DNA of 64,000 bases from Treponema sp. (GTDB lineage: Bacteria > Spirochaetota > Spirochaetia > Treponematales > Treponemataceae): the NCBI GenBank assembly GCA_017938365.1, contig JAGBBT010000099.1:1-64000 (forward strand), read 5' to 3'. This document shows, piece by piece, positions 53,812 through 62,052 of the stretch (within the stretch, counting starts at the first letter, position 1; each line of letters starts with the position of its first letter). Both the position numbers and the translations under genes were made by a program. Under the pieces are notes generated by a model, which made no database searches, was not told the DNA's origin, and worked only from the letters and a program-made list of their open reading frames with translations.

Positions 53812-53900
53812 AAAAATTACAACGTTAAAAAGTTAAATCGAGGATTGTTCTTGTAAAAAGTCTAAGATTAATTAAGTATTAATTTTTAAGGGAGTTTATC

Positions 53901-54551
53901 ATGGATTATAAAAATTATCCTTCTGTAGTCGAAATTTCTGACTTAATCTTACAAAGAGTATATGCTTTTCAAGGTAATATAATATCATTCAGTTATTTTC
54001 AAGGTTTTTGTTCATTCGTCTTAACGAATTGTAATTCTGAAGAGATAGTTTATGACAAAACTGCGGCAATTTCATATAAAAAAAATACAAAAACATTTTC
54101 CATTTCCTTTGATGTAAAAAAAGAGTTAGATTCAAATTTTTGTCAGATAAATCAAAGTGAATTATTTCTTGATGATTTACAAAACTCTTTATCACAAATA
54201 GGGGCTTTTGTAACTGCAAATAAAATTGGATTAAACAGTTTTAAAATTACTTTTTTTGTGAATAAAACCAATCTCAAGCAAAGCTTAATTTTTTGTGGAA
54301 GATATTCAAATGAATATATGTATTATGAAAAATCATTAAATATAAAATCAGCGTTAAATGGTTTTTGGGTAACTATAATGTTTTATCCAGAAATAAAACA
54401 TTCCTCATTATGTAATTTATTAGCTTCATATTCAGAATTATTTAATAGTGATTTTAGTGAAGAATTACAAAAAAATAATCAATTAAAGAGAAGATTGGAG
54501 TTAGGTAATCAAAAATATGTAAATCAATCAGTAAAATATAAGACAAATTAA
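53901..54551 (+). CDS. Unknown protein, 216 residues
   Basis: I do not recognise this protein. It is soluble-looking, with beta-rich segments (IISFSYFQGFCSFVLTNC, KTFSISFDVKKEL, SFKITFFVNKTNLKQSLIFC) and a helical C-terminus rich in Asn/Gln/Lys. GGGAG lies 7 nt before the ATG, and an inverted repeat lies 90 bp upstream. It is followed after 17 bp by a small lipoprotein gene, so the two probably form an operon. Confidence 0.65.
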   Translation: MDYKNYPSVVEISDLILQRVYAFQGNIISFSYFQGFCSFVLTNCNSEEIVYDKTAAISYKKNTKTFSISFDVKKELDSNFCQINQSELFLDDLQNSLSQIGAFVTANKIGLNSFKITFFVNKTNLKQSLIFCGRYSNEYMYYEKSLNIKSALNGFWVTIMFYPEIKHSSLCNLLASYSELFNSDFSEELQKNNQLKRRLELGNQKYVNQSVKYKTN

Positions 54552-54568
54552 ATGTTTAGGAGTAAATT

Positions 54569-55003
54569 TTGAAAAGAATTATAGTGTATATTTTTATGTT
54601 TTTTTTGTTGGTTAGTTGTAAATCAACACTTAAGATTATTAATTTTTGTCCTTATGTTTTTGAAAAAGCTGATATATTATTTACAAAAGATTTATCTGAA
54701 AATGTTTTAGTTTTGTCTTGTGATATTAAAAATTTGTCAGATCGTTGTATTAAATTTATAAAAATAGATTTATCAGTGAAAGATGAAAATGATTCTTCTG
54801 TTTTTATAGGTGATAATATATATTTAAAAATACAAACATTAATTTTTCCAGAAGAAACAAAAAATATCAAAATTAATCTTGATGAATACATAATAGAAAA
54901 TATTGGAACAAATTGTAAAATAGATGGCATATTTGTAAGTGAAGTTATTTTTGATGATGGTCAAAAATGGATGGATATATTTGGTAGATATTCTATTTAT
55001 TAA
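54569..55003 (+). CDS. Small putative lipoprotein, unknown function
   Basis: The signal peptide MKRIIVYIFMFFLLVSC ends at a lipobox Cys17 (LLVSC-KS). The remaining ~125 residues are beta-rich (ENVLVLSCDIKNLSDRCIKF, FIKIDLSVKDENDSS), like the small FxLYD/immunoglobulin-like lipoprotein domains, but this is only a resemblance. The start is a TTG: TAGGAG ends 6 nt before it and the signal peptide begins there. A bidirectional terminator follows. Confidence 0.65.
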   Translation: MKRIIVYIFMFFLLVSCKSTLKIINFCPYVFEKADILFTKDLSENVLVLSCDIKNLSDRCIKFIKIDLSVKDENDSSVFIGDNIYLKIQTLIFPEETKNIKINLDEYIIENIGTNCKIDGIFVSEVIFDDGQKWMDIFGRYSIY

Positions 55004-55017
55004 TTTTTTTTGAATTT

Positions 55018-55057
55018 TGAAAAAAAAGAACTACCTCTAAAGGTAGCTCTTTTTTTA
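55018..55057. terminator. Bidirectional terminator between convergent genes
   Basis: AAAAGAACTACCT pairs imperfectly with AGGTAGCTCTTTT, with A and T runs on both sides, so it can serve both the small lipoprotein gene and the leftward carboxyltransferase gene. Confidence 0.8.
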
Positions 55058-55059
55058 TT

Positions 55060-56553
55060 TTAGAGTGGAATATTTCCGTGTTTGCAGTATGCTTTTTCTA
55101 AAGAGCGTTTGCCTTTTAGAACATTATAACTGCTTATTAATCTTGCTCTTGTTTCTGTTGGATTAATAACAGCACTAATGTAATCTCTTTGAGCTGCAAT
55201 AGTAGGAGTCATAAATGTATTTTTGTATTCTTGACTTTTTGTTGCAATTAAATCTGCATTTGCAGGATCCTTCATTTCTTTTGCATACAGAATTCCAATT
55301 GCACCTTCAGCACCCATAACTGCAATTTCTGCTTTTGGCCATGCATAAACAAAATCTGCTCCTAAATGTTTTGAACACATAGCGATGTAAGCTCCACCGT
55401 AAGCTTTTCTTGTAATAACAGTAACTTTTGGAACAGAAGCTTCTGCATATGCATAAAGAATTTTAGCTCCGTGTCTAATGATACCTTTTTGTTCTTCATT
55501 TGGACCTGGGATATATCCAGGAACATCAACTAATGTAAGAAGAGGAATATCGTAACAGTCACAGTAACGAACAAAACGAGCAATTTTATCAGAAGCATCA
55601 GAATCTAAGATTCCTCCTACAGCTCCAGGATTGTTTCCTACAACACCAATAGTCTGACCTTCAATTTTTGCAAAACCTACAATGGCATTTGTAGCAAATT
55701 CACTCATAACTTCAATAAAGGAATCGTCATCAGTTAAACATTCAACAACAGCTTTCATGTCATAACCTTTGTTACTTCCTTCTGGAAGAATTTCTTCTAT
55801 TTGTTTGATTTTTTTGCTATTGAATTTTATTTTTTCGTCTTTTTTCTGTTCTTCGCCATAGTAGTGTGGAATATAATCTAACAACTGTCTTACTTTTTCA
55901 AAACAGTCTTTTTCTGTATCAGAACGGAAGTGAGCAACTCCAGACTTTTTGCTGTGCATAGATGCTCCACCTAATTCTTCGTCTGTAATATCCATGAACA
56001 TTACTTGTTTTACTACTTTTGGACCTGTGATATACATGTGACTAATAGAATCAACTGTAAAAATAAAGTCAGTAAGACCTGGAGAATAAACAGCTCCACC
56101 TGCACAAGGACCGGCAATAATAGAAATCTGAGGAATTACACCTGATGCTTTTACATTCTGATTAAAAATTTCTCCATAACCACATAAAGCATCAACACCT
56201 TCTTGAATTCTTGCTCCACCAGAATCGTTGATTCCAATAACTGGACATCTAACTTCTATAGCTTTTTTAATTAATTCTGCAATTTTTTGACCATGGAGTT
56301 TACCAAGTGTTCCACCTTGTGCAGTAAAGTCTTGTGCGTAAACTGCAACTTTTTTTCCGTTTACTGTTCCAAAACCTGTAATAACTCCATCATAAGGAAT
56401 CTTTTTTGATTCCATTCCAAAGTTTGTACATTGATGACTTGCTTCAGAATAAATCTCCATAAAACTTCCTTTGTCGCAAAGAAGATTTATTCTTTCTATT
56501 GCGTGAAGTTTTCCTTTTGCATGTTGTTTTTCTAAATTGTATTCAAAAGACAT
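55060..56553 (-). CDS. Biotin-dependent acyl-CoA carboxyltransferase subunit (PccB/MmdA family)
   Basis: The 497-residue crotonase-fold carboxyltransferase belongs to the propionyl-CoA carboxylase beta / methylmalonyl-CoA decarboxylase alpha family. Blocks: YDGVITGFGTVNGKKVAVYA, FTAQGGTLGKLHGQKI, GINDSGGARIQEGVDALCGY, VGNNPGAVGGILDSDASDKI, VDVPGYIPGPNEE and RKAYGGAYIAMCSK. It moves a carboxyl group between biotin and an acyl-CoA. No biotin carrier, biotin carboxylase or Na+-pump subunit is adjacent, so carboxylase versus decarboxylase cannot be decided. GAGGGG precedes the ATG. Confidence 0.88.
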   Translation of the reverse strand: MSFEYNLEKQHAKGKLHAIERINLLCDKGSFMEIYSEASHQCTNFGMESKKIPYDGVITGFGTVNGKKVAVYAQDFTAQGGTLGKLHGQKIAELIKKAIEVRCPVIGINDSGGARIQEGVDALCGYGEIFNQNVKASGVIPQISIIAGPCAGGAVYSPGLTDFIFTVDSISHMYITGPKVVKQVMFMDITDEELGGASMHSKKSGVAHFRSDTEKDCFEKVRQLLDYIPHYYGEEQKKDEKIKFNSKKIKQIEEILPEGSNKGYDMKAVVECLTDDDSFIEVMSEFATNAIVGFAKIEGQTIGVVGNNPGAVGGILDSDASDKIARFVRYCDCYDIPLLTLVDVPGYIPGPNEEQKGIIRHGAKILYAYAEASVPKVTVITRKAYGGAYIAMCSKHLGADFVYAWPKAEIAVMGAEGAIGILYAKEMKDPANADLIATKSQEYKNTFMTPTIAAQRDYISAVINPTETRARLISSYNVLKGKRSLEKAYCKHGNIPL

Positions 56554-56666
56554 TTTTAGCCCCTCGTATCCTAATTTTGATAAATGTTATTAATAATAAG
56601 GTTTTTTGTCAATATGACAAAATGTGTAAAAATGTCAAACTATCAATATCAAATAGAGAAGTTGTT

Positions 56667-58337
56667 TTATATTTGTGGTAATGTTGTTAGTGCAACACCA
56701 GCAATAAAAAGCTCATCAACTCGTGGTACAAAATTATAAGTTGTTTTTAATAGTGTTATGGTTTGTTGTAAATCGTCGTTTGATTTTTCTAAAGCTTGTT
56801 TTAAATCTTCTTTATATTTTTTTAGTTTATATGATTTATTTTTTGTTGTGCCTTCTATGTTTGTTACAAGCCATCTTTTGCCATTCCAAGTTAAAGTTAC
56901 ATCTTCGTCTGCTGTATTAACAACAATTATTTTTTCACCATCGTAATGAACAAGATTATATTTTACATTGTGGGTAATTTGTTCTCCTTTTTTTAGAGCT
57001 AAGTTATTGGTAATTGCTATAGACTGTTTTTTGTCGCCTCTAGTAGGGTAGGTAAAATTTGGGAGACATTCTGTATTATCGATTATGAGATTTGTAATTC
57101 CGTATTGCCAGAATGTTGTGTTTCCTTTTAATCTTAACCATGTAGCTGGAGAAACCGTATTATCTTTTTCGTTTAGACTTAAGCGTTGTTTCATTGTTAC
57201 ATAAAAGCCACTAACTATTTGAGTTAATGATTTCATATTTCTTCCTTTACTAATTTCTTTTATTAAAGGAACATCAGCTTTATGGATACCTGTGTACAAA
57301 GTTTGAACTGTTTCAAATGAAGACAAACCCATCGAAGTTGCAAGTTTACTGTTTTGTTTTTGGTAATTGTATAGGGCTGTAATAGCAACAATTGTAACTA
57401 GGGCTGTTATTATTATGTTATTTTTATAAATACGGAAAAAACGATTTAGTAATACATTTATTTTTTGTTTTCTAAGATATGATTTTTTTTGTTTTTCTAT
57501 TTTATGTATTTCGGAATTGTTATTATTCGATATGTTACCTATGTTGTCCAAGAGATTTATATCAAGTTTTTCTGCAAGTGTTTTATAGCTTTCTCTTTTT
57601 TCTTTTTCTTTCTGAGATTCAAATCTTCTTTCTCCAGGAATAATTCTTTGAGGATCAGAAATGCAAAGTCCTGCGTTAATTGAATCTGCAAAAGTTTTAT
57701 CCATAAAATATTCTTGAAACTGAATTGGAATAAAGTTTTTATCAAAAATATCCATTTGTCGTTTTTCAAGGTTTTCTTCATTAAAAGGGAATTTATTACA
57801 AACTGCTTTATAAGCCAAAACGCTTCTTGTAAATAAGGCTGAATTTTCTGTAGACAGACCTTTTCTTATGTAAATACCTTGCATATTTGCATAATTAGGA
57901 GAATTCATACAAATTCTGTCTATAAATTCACCTGCTAAAACAAGAATTTTATTAATAGAAGGGTCTTTTGGGATTACAAAACCTATAGCTCCAGGAATAA
58001 GAAAACTACTGTCATTTTTTATTATATGTGAAATTATAAGTATTACTTTTTTTAAGATTAATCTTTTTGTAGATAAATTAATTGATTCATCATTTATGAT
58101 ATTTAATAGAGATTCAGATTCATAGAAGGAACCTATAAAAAAGACATTTTCATCAGAAAGTATTTTTGTTCTTTCAAAATACCATTTTTCCAAAGTGATT
58201 TCTGAATTTGTTATTTCAGATATATAGCAATAAGTTTCTATTGCTTTTGAAAGATCTGTTCTTCTAAAAGAATCTTCCTTTAAAAAACTATTAATATAAA
58301 TTTCATTCTTATCGTTTATTAAAAAATCACTAATCAT
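56667..58337 (-). CDS. Single-pass membrane protein with degenerate protein-kinase-like C-lobe
   Basis: The 556-residue protein has one membrane helix near 306-325 (NNIIITALVTIVAITALYNY). The cytoplasmic part (about 1-245) ends in a pattern like a kinase C-lobe: FTRSVLAYKAVCNKFPFNEE then FADSINAGLCISDPQRI, resembling the usual xSLGxxLYExLTGxxPF and dPxxR blocks. No HRD or DFG motif is visible, so a pseudokinase is suspected. The outer part (about 330-556) is of unknown fold. A promoter TTGTTT / 17 / TAAATT ends 8 nt before the ATG. Confidence 0.65.
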   Translation of the reverse strand: MISDFLINDKNEIYINSFLKEDSFRRTDLSKAIETYCYISEITNSEITLEKWYFERTKILSDENVFFIGSFYESESLLNIINDESINLSTKRLILKKVILIISHIIKNDSSFLIPGAIGFVIPKDPSINKILVLAGEFIDRICMNSPNYANMQGIYIRKGLSTENSALFTRSVLAYKAVCNKFPFNEENLEKRQMDIFDKNFIPIQFQEYFMDKTFADSINAGLCISDPQRIIPGERRFESQKEKEKRESYKTLAEKLDINLLDNIGNISNNNNSEIHKIEKQKKSYLRKQKINVLLNRFFRIYKNNIIITALVTIVAITALYNYQKQNSKLATSMGLSSFETVQTLYTGIHKADVPLIKEISKGRNMKSLTQIVSGFYVTMKQRLSLNEKDNTVSPATWLRLKGNTTFWQYGITNLIIDNTECLPNFTYPTRGDKKQSIAITNNLALKKGEQITHNVKYNLVHYDGEKIIVVNTADEDVTLTWNGKRWLVTNIEGTTKNKSYKLKKYKEDLKQALEKSNDDLQQTITLLKTTYNFVPRVDELFIAGVALTTLPQI

Positions 58338-58345
58338 ATCTATAT

Positions 58346-58374
58346 AATTTATTTATTAAGAGAATAAAAAACAA
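58346..58374 (-). promoter_or_regulatory. Candidate promoter of the kinase-like gene, near-leaderless spacing
   Basis: On the minus strand TTGTTT (58374-58369), exactly 17 bp, TAAATT (58351-58346), 8 nt to the ATG at 58337. No Shine-Dalgarno is present. Confidence 0.5.
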
Positions 58375-58415
58375 GGAATAAATAAATATTTTTCTAAAAA
58401 TGACAACATATTATG

Positions 58416-58459
58416 AAAAAAAAAGCTCGATAGTTAATTGTAAACTACCGAGCTTTTAA
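58416..58459 (-). terminator. Rho-independent terminator after the LPP20 gene
   Basis: On the minus strand AAAAGCTCGGTAGTTTA pairs with TAACTATCGAGCTTTT (one G-T/A mismatch), followed by a run of nine T. Confidence 0.85.
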
Positions 58460-58482
58460 TATTTATAAAAACTAATTAAAAT

Positions 58483-59052
58483 CTAGTTTGATTTGTTGTC
58501 TGCAAAGAATTTTTCGTATGCTTCTGCCATTTTTTCTTCTGTGTAGGCAGCTGTTGAATCACGTACAAAAGACTTTGAAGTTTCTAGATTTTTGTTTAAT
58601 TCAGTAACCATTGTACTATATGGAAGGAACATTAAAACATAAACTGTTCCATCTTTGTCCTGAAAATAATCAACTTGCTCAGACCCTTGAAGTATAGTAT
58701 CAGTTTTAAATAAAGCATGTTCTGTTAAAGCTTCAAGATTTTGTCTATCTTTATCAGAACCTTGATCATCAACTAATGTTTGTGTAACACCTTCAACACC
58801 AATTTTTACAGTGTTTGCTAATTCTAATCTTGCTTGTGCACGAGCCATTTTTAAGGAATTTGTTAAATTAGAAAGTTTACCTGCACCAGTTGCGTAAATA
58901 CCTTTGCTATCTCTACGACCTTCGTAAACCCAAGTTGGTACTCCGTCTTTTTCTGCTTGAATAGCTGCAGAAGTAACTTCTTTAGTTGAGCCACAAGAAA
59001 AAATCAACAAAGTAAAAGAAAGCGATAAAATTACAGATATAATCTTTTTCAT
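58483..59052 (-). CDS. LPP20-family lipoprotein
   Basis: The lipobox is LIFSC-GS (Cys20). The domain at about 40-150 fits LPP20: PTWVYEGRRDSKGIYATGAG, LKMARAQARLELANTVKIGV, and VYVLMFLPYSTMVTEL. These lipoproteins sit in the envelope; their role is poorly defined. GGGAG lies before the ATG. It has its own terminator and is divergent from the iron-type ABC importer genes. Confidence 0.82.
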   Translation of the reverse strand: MKKIISVILSLSFTLLIFSCGSTKEVTSAAIQAEKDGVPTWVYEGRRDSKGIYATGAGKLSNLTNSLKMARAQARLELANTVKIGVEGVTQTLVDDQGSDKDRQNLEALTEHALFKTDTILQGSEQVDYFQDKDGTVYVLMFLPYSTMVTELNKNLETSKSFVRDSTAAYTEEKMAEAYEKFFADNKSN

Positions 59053-59150
59053 TTTAATCTCCCAAATAAAAAATTTAACTAAGGAAATATTAACACAACA
59101 ATAGTTTTTTGTCTTTTAAAATTAATTTTCCATTATTAATAATTTTTTTT

Positions 59151-59179
59151 TTGCTTTTTGAATATATGTACCATATACT
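59151..59179 (+). promoter_or_regulatory. Promoter of the iron-type ABC operon with overlapping palindrome
   Basis: TTGCTT (59151-59156), 17 bp, TATACT (59174-59179). A palindrome TATATG-TAC-CATATA (59163-59177) overlaps the -10 and could be an operator for a metal regulator. Confidence 0.6.
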
Positions 59180-59225
59180 GATTACATTGATTGTTCTCGG
59201 AGAAATATCTAAAGGAGGTTTATTC

Positions 59226-60269
59226 GTGAAAAAGATTATTTCTATCATTTGTGGGTTACTTTTAGTAACATCGTTTATGTCTTGTAGTAAAAAACAAGCA
59301 AATAGTGGTGAACTAGTTGTGTATGGTTCTTGTGAGGAAGAATATCTTGCTGCTGTTTGTGCTAAATTTGAAGAAACTACAGGAATAAAAACAACTTATC
59401 AGCGTCTTTCGACAGGAGAAGTTCTTACAAAAATTGAGGAAGAAAACGGAAATCCTTCTGCAGATGTTTGGTTTGGTGGAACTACAGATCCTTATAATGA
59501 GGCAGCTTCAAAAGGATTGTTGCTTCCATACAAGGCAAAGAATGCAAGTCATCTTGTAGGTGAACAATTTAAGGATGCTAATAATAATTGGTATGGTATT
59601 TATAGAGGAATTTTAGGTTTCTTCTGGAATAAAGAAGAATTGGCAAGATTAAATTTAAATCCACCAAAAGATTGGGACGATTTAAAGAAACCTGAATACA
59701 AAGGTTTAGTATCTTTTGCAAATCCAAATACTGCAGGTACAGGAAAATTAATTGTAAATACAATGGTACAATTAAAAGGTGAAAAAGAAGCAATGGATTA
59801 CTTTGCTGCTGTAGATAAAAATATCTGTCAGTATACAAAATCAGGTTCTGGTCCTTCAAAATTAGTTCCAACTGGAGAAATTGTTATTGGTGTTGGATTC
59901 TTGCATGATGTTGTATATCAGATTGTTGATAACGGCTATGATAACCTTGGTATGACAGCTCCTACTTCAGGAACATCTTACGAAATCGGTGCAACAGCAA
60001 TATTTAAAGGTTCAAAAAATGAAGAAAATGCAAAGAAATTTATTGAATTTGCACTATCTCCAGAATGTGTAAACTTAGCACAGGAAAATGGCTCATATCA
60101 GTTCTTAGTTATTGATAATGCAAAACCTGTAGAAGCAGCTGTAAAAGCTGGTTTGGATAAAATAGAAACTATGGTTTATAACTTTGAAGATGCAAAGGTA
60201 AATGGACCAAAATACTATGGACAGTTCTTTGAAGTAATTTCAAATGACGATCGTGTAAAAACAAAATAA
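59226..60269 (+). CDS. ABC importer substrate-binding lipoprotein (ferric-iron / FbpA-like)
   Basis: Signal peptide MKKIISIICGLLLVTSFMSC with lipobox Cys20. The mature protein is a class-2 periplasmic binding fold: GELVVYGSCEEEYLAAVCAK, SADVWFGGTTDPYNEAASKG, GILGFFWNKEELARL, GTGKLIVNTMVQLKG and GSSYEIGATAIFKG-like segments, as in FbpA/AfuA iron or 2-aminoethylphosphonate binders. The start is GTG at 59226, set by AAAGGAGG 7 nt upstream; the longer frame from 59109 crosses the promoter. It is first in a three-gene operon. Confidence 0.88.
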   Translation: MKKIISIICGLLLVTSFMSCSKKQANSGELVVYGSCEEEYLAAVCAKFEETTGIKTTYQRLSTGEVLTKIEEENGNPSADVWFGGTTDPYNEAASKGLLLPYKAKNASHLVGEQFKDANNNWYGIYRGILGFFWNKEELARLNLNPPKDWDDLKKPEYKGLVSFANPNTAGTGKLIVNTMVQLKGEKEAMDYFAAVDKNICQYTKSGSGPSKLVPTGEIVIGVGFLHDVVYQIVDNGYDNLGMTAPTSGTSYEIGATAIFKGSKNEENAKKFIEFALSPECVNLAQENGSYQFLVIDNAKPVEAAVKAGLDKIETMVYNFEDAKVNGPKYYGQFFEVISNDDRVKTK

Positions 60270-60276
60270 TAAAGAA

Positions 60277-60303
60277 GAGGGTTACAAGTTAATTGTAACC
60301 CTC
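60277..60303 (+). other. Intercistronic perfect stem-loop between binding protein and permease
   Basis: GAGGGTTACAA (60277-60287) pairs perfectly with TTGTAACCCTC (60293-60303) around a 5-nt loop. No T tract follows, so it is more likely an mRNA-stabilising or partial-termination element that raises binding protein over permease. Confidence 0.65.
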
Positions 60304-60330
60304 ATTTAATATGTAAAACAGAGATTTTGT

Positions 60331-62031
60331 ATGAGAAATTTACAGGGAAAAACATTAGACCGAAAAAAACTTTTAGCAGACCCTATACTTGTTGTATCAA
60401 TAGTAGGAATTTTTCTTTTCTTAATGTTATTTATATTGTATCCGTTAGCAATACTTTTAACAGATAGTTTTGTTGTGGAAGGATCCATTACATTTGATAC
60501 ATTTTTAAGAATTTTCAAAATGTCTAATTTTAGAAAGTCCATAACTAATACATTATGGTTAGGACTTGTTACAGGTTTTGGAGCAACATTAATAGGATTT
60601 TTATTTGCGTATGTTGATGCGTATGTTGATGTAGGTTCAAAATTTGTAAAAAAATTATTTAGTATAGTCTCAATACTTCCAGTCGTTTCACCACCTTTTG
60701 TTTTATCTCTTTCGGCAATTCTTTTGTTTGGTAGAACGGGTATTATAACTAGAAAATTCTTAGATCTTAATACAACTCAACTTTATGGCTGGAGAGGAAT
60801 TGCATTAGTTCAAATCCTAACGTTTTTCCCAGTTTGTTATATGATGCTTAAGGGGTTATTAAGAAATATAGATCCTTCTTTAGAAGAAGCCGCAAGAAAT
60901 ATGGGAGCAAGTCGATTTAAAGTTTTTCAAACTGTAACACTTCCATTATTGCTTCCGGGGCTAGGAAATGCCTTCTTAGTTACCTTTATAGAATCAGTTG
61001 CAGATTTTGCAAATCCTATGATTATCGGTGGAAACTTTGATACTTTAGCAACATCTATTTATTTACAATTAACTGGTGCTTATGATAAATCTGGTGCAAC
61101 GGCAATGGCTGTTGTTCTTCTCACTATTTCAATGGGATTATTTATTTTAGAAAAATATTGGTTAGAAAGAAAATCTGTAGCTACTTTAACAGGGAAAGCT
61201 TCTAGAGCTCGTATGTTAATGACTGATAAAAGTGTAAAAATTCCTCTTGTATCAATCTGTACAGCAATTACATTATTTGTTCTATTAATGTATGTTTTGG
61301 TACCCTTCGGTTCCTTATTTAAAATTTGGGGAAGAGATTACCATTTATCACTAAAATGGTATGAATATGTTTTTAAAAATAGAGGATACAGAGTTTTTAC
61401 TGATTCAATGTTGCTTTCAATAATAGCCGCCCCATTAACAGCACTTTTATCAATGATAATTGCTTATTTAGTTGTTAAACGAAAATTCTTTGGCAAAGGC
61501 TTTATGGAATTTGTAGCAATGTTAGCAATGGCAGTTCCTGGAACAGTATTAGGAGTTGGTTTTATACGAGGTTTTAATTCTGGATTGTTCCATTCTGGAT
61601 TAATGTCTGGATTATATGGAACTGGTGCAATTTTAGTTATTGTCTTTATTGTTCGATCTTTGCCAATCGGAACAAGAAGTGGAATAGCTGCTTTGCGGCA
61701 AATTGACAAATCAATCGAAGAAGCTGCCTACGATATGGGGGCTGATAGTGCAAAAGTATTTACAACAATCACATTACCTTTAATAAAAGAATCTTTTATT
61801 AGTGGGTTAGTAACTACCTTTGTTCGTTCAATAACAGCAATCTCAGCAATTATTCTTCTTGTTACACCAAAGTATTTGCTTATAACAGTCAGAATTAATG
61901 AACATGCAGAAAAAGGAAATTATGGAATTGCGTGTGCCTATGCAACAATATTAATTTTAATAACATATGTAGCAATTTCTGTAATGAATGTGCTTCTTGC
62001 GAGATTTGGAAAAAGCAAAAATATTCAATAA
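60331..62031 (+). CDS. ABC importer permease with two fused membrane domains (FbpB-like)
   Basis: The 566-residue inner-membrane protein has about twelve helices in two homologous halves. Each half has an EAA loop for the ATPase: EEAARNMGASRFKVFQTVTL near 188 and EEAAYDMGADSAKVFTTITL near 470. This fused layout is typical of ferric-iron (FbpB/SfuB) importers. GAGA precedes the ATG. A conserved stem-loop separates it from the binding-protein gene, and it is 21 bp before the ATPase gene. Confidence 0.92.
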   Translation: MRNLQGKTLDRKKLLADPILVVSIVGIFLFLMLFILYPLAILLTDSFVVEGSITFDTFLRIFKMSNFRKSITNTLWLGLVTGFGATLIGFLFAYVDAYVDVGSKFVKKLFSIVSILPVVSPPFVLSLSAILLFGRTGIITRKFLDLNTTQLYGWRGIALVQILTFFPVCYMMLKGLLRNIDPSLEEAARNMGASRFKVFQTVTLPLLLPGLGNAFLVTFIESVADFANPMIIGGNFDTLATSIYLQLTGAYDKSGATAMAVVLLTISMGLFILEKYWLERKSVATLTGKASRARMLMTDKSVKIPLVSICTAITLFVLLMYVLVPFGSLFKIWGRDYHLSLKWYEYVFKNRGYRVFTDSMLLSIIAAPLTALLSMIIAYLVVKRKFFGKGFMEFVAMLAMAVPGTVLGVGFIRGFNSGLFHSGLMSGLYGTGAILVIVFIVRSLPIGTRSGIAALRQIDKSIEEAAYDMGADSAKVFTTITLPLIKESFISGLVTTFVRSITAISAIILLVTPKYLLITVRINEHAEKGNYGIACAYATILILITYVAISVMNVLLARFGKSKNIQ

Positions 62032-62052
62032 CAAAATAAAGAGGTAAATATT

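Noticed and set aside
59109-59225. N-terminal extension of the ABC substrate-binding protein
   Set aside because: The region contains a -35/-10 promoter, and a strong Shine-Dalgarno plus signal peptide point to the GTG at 59226.
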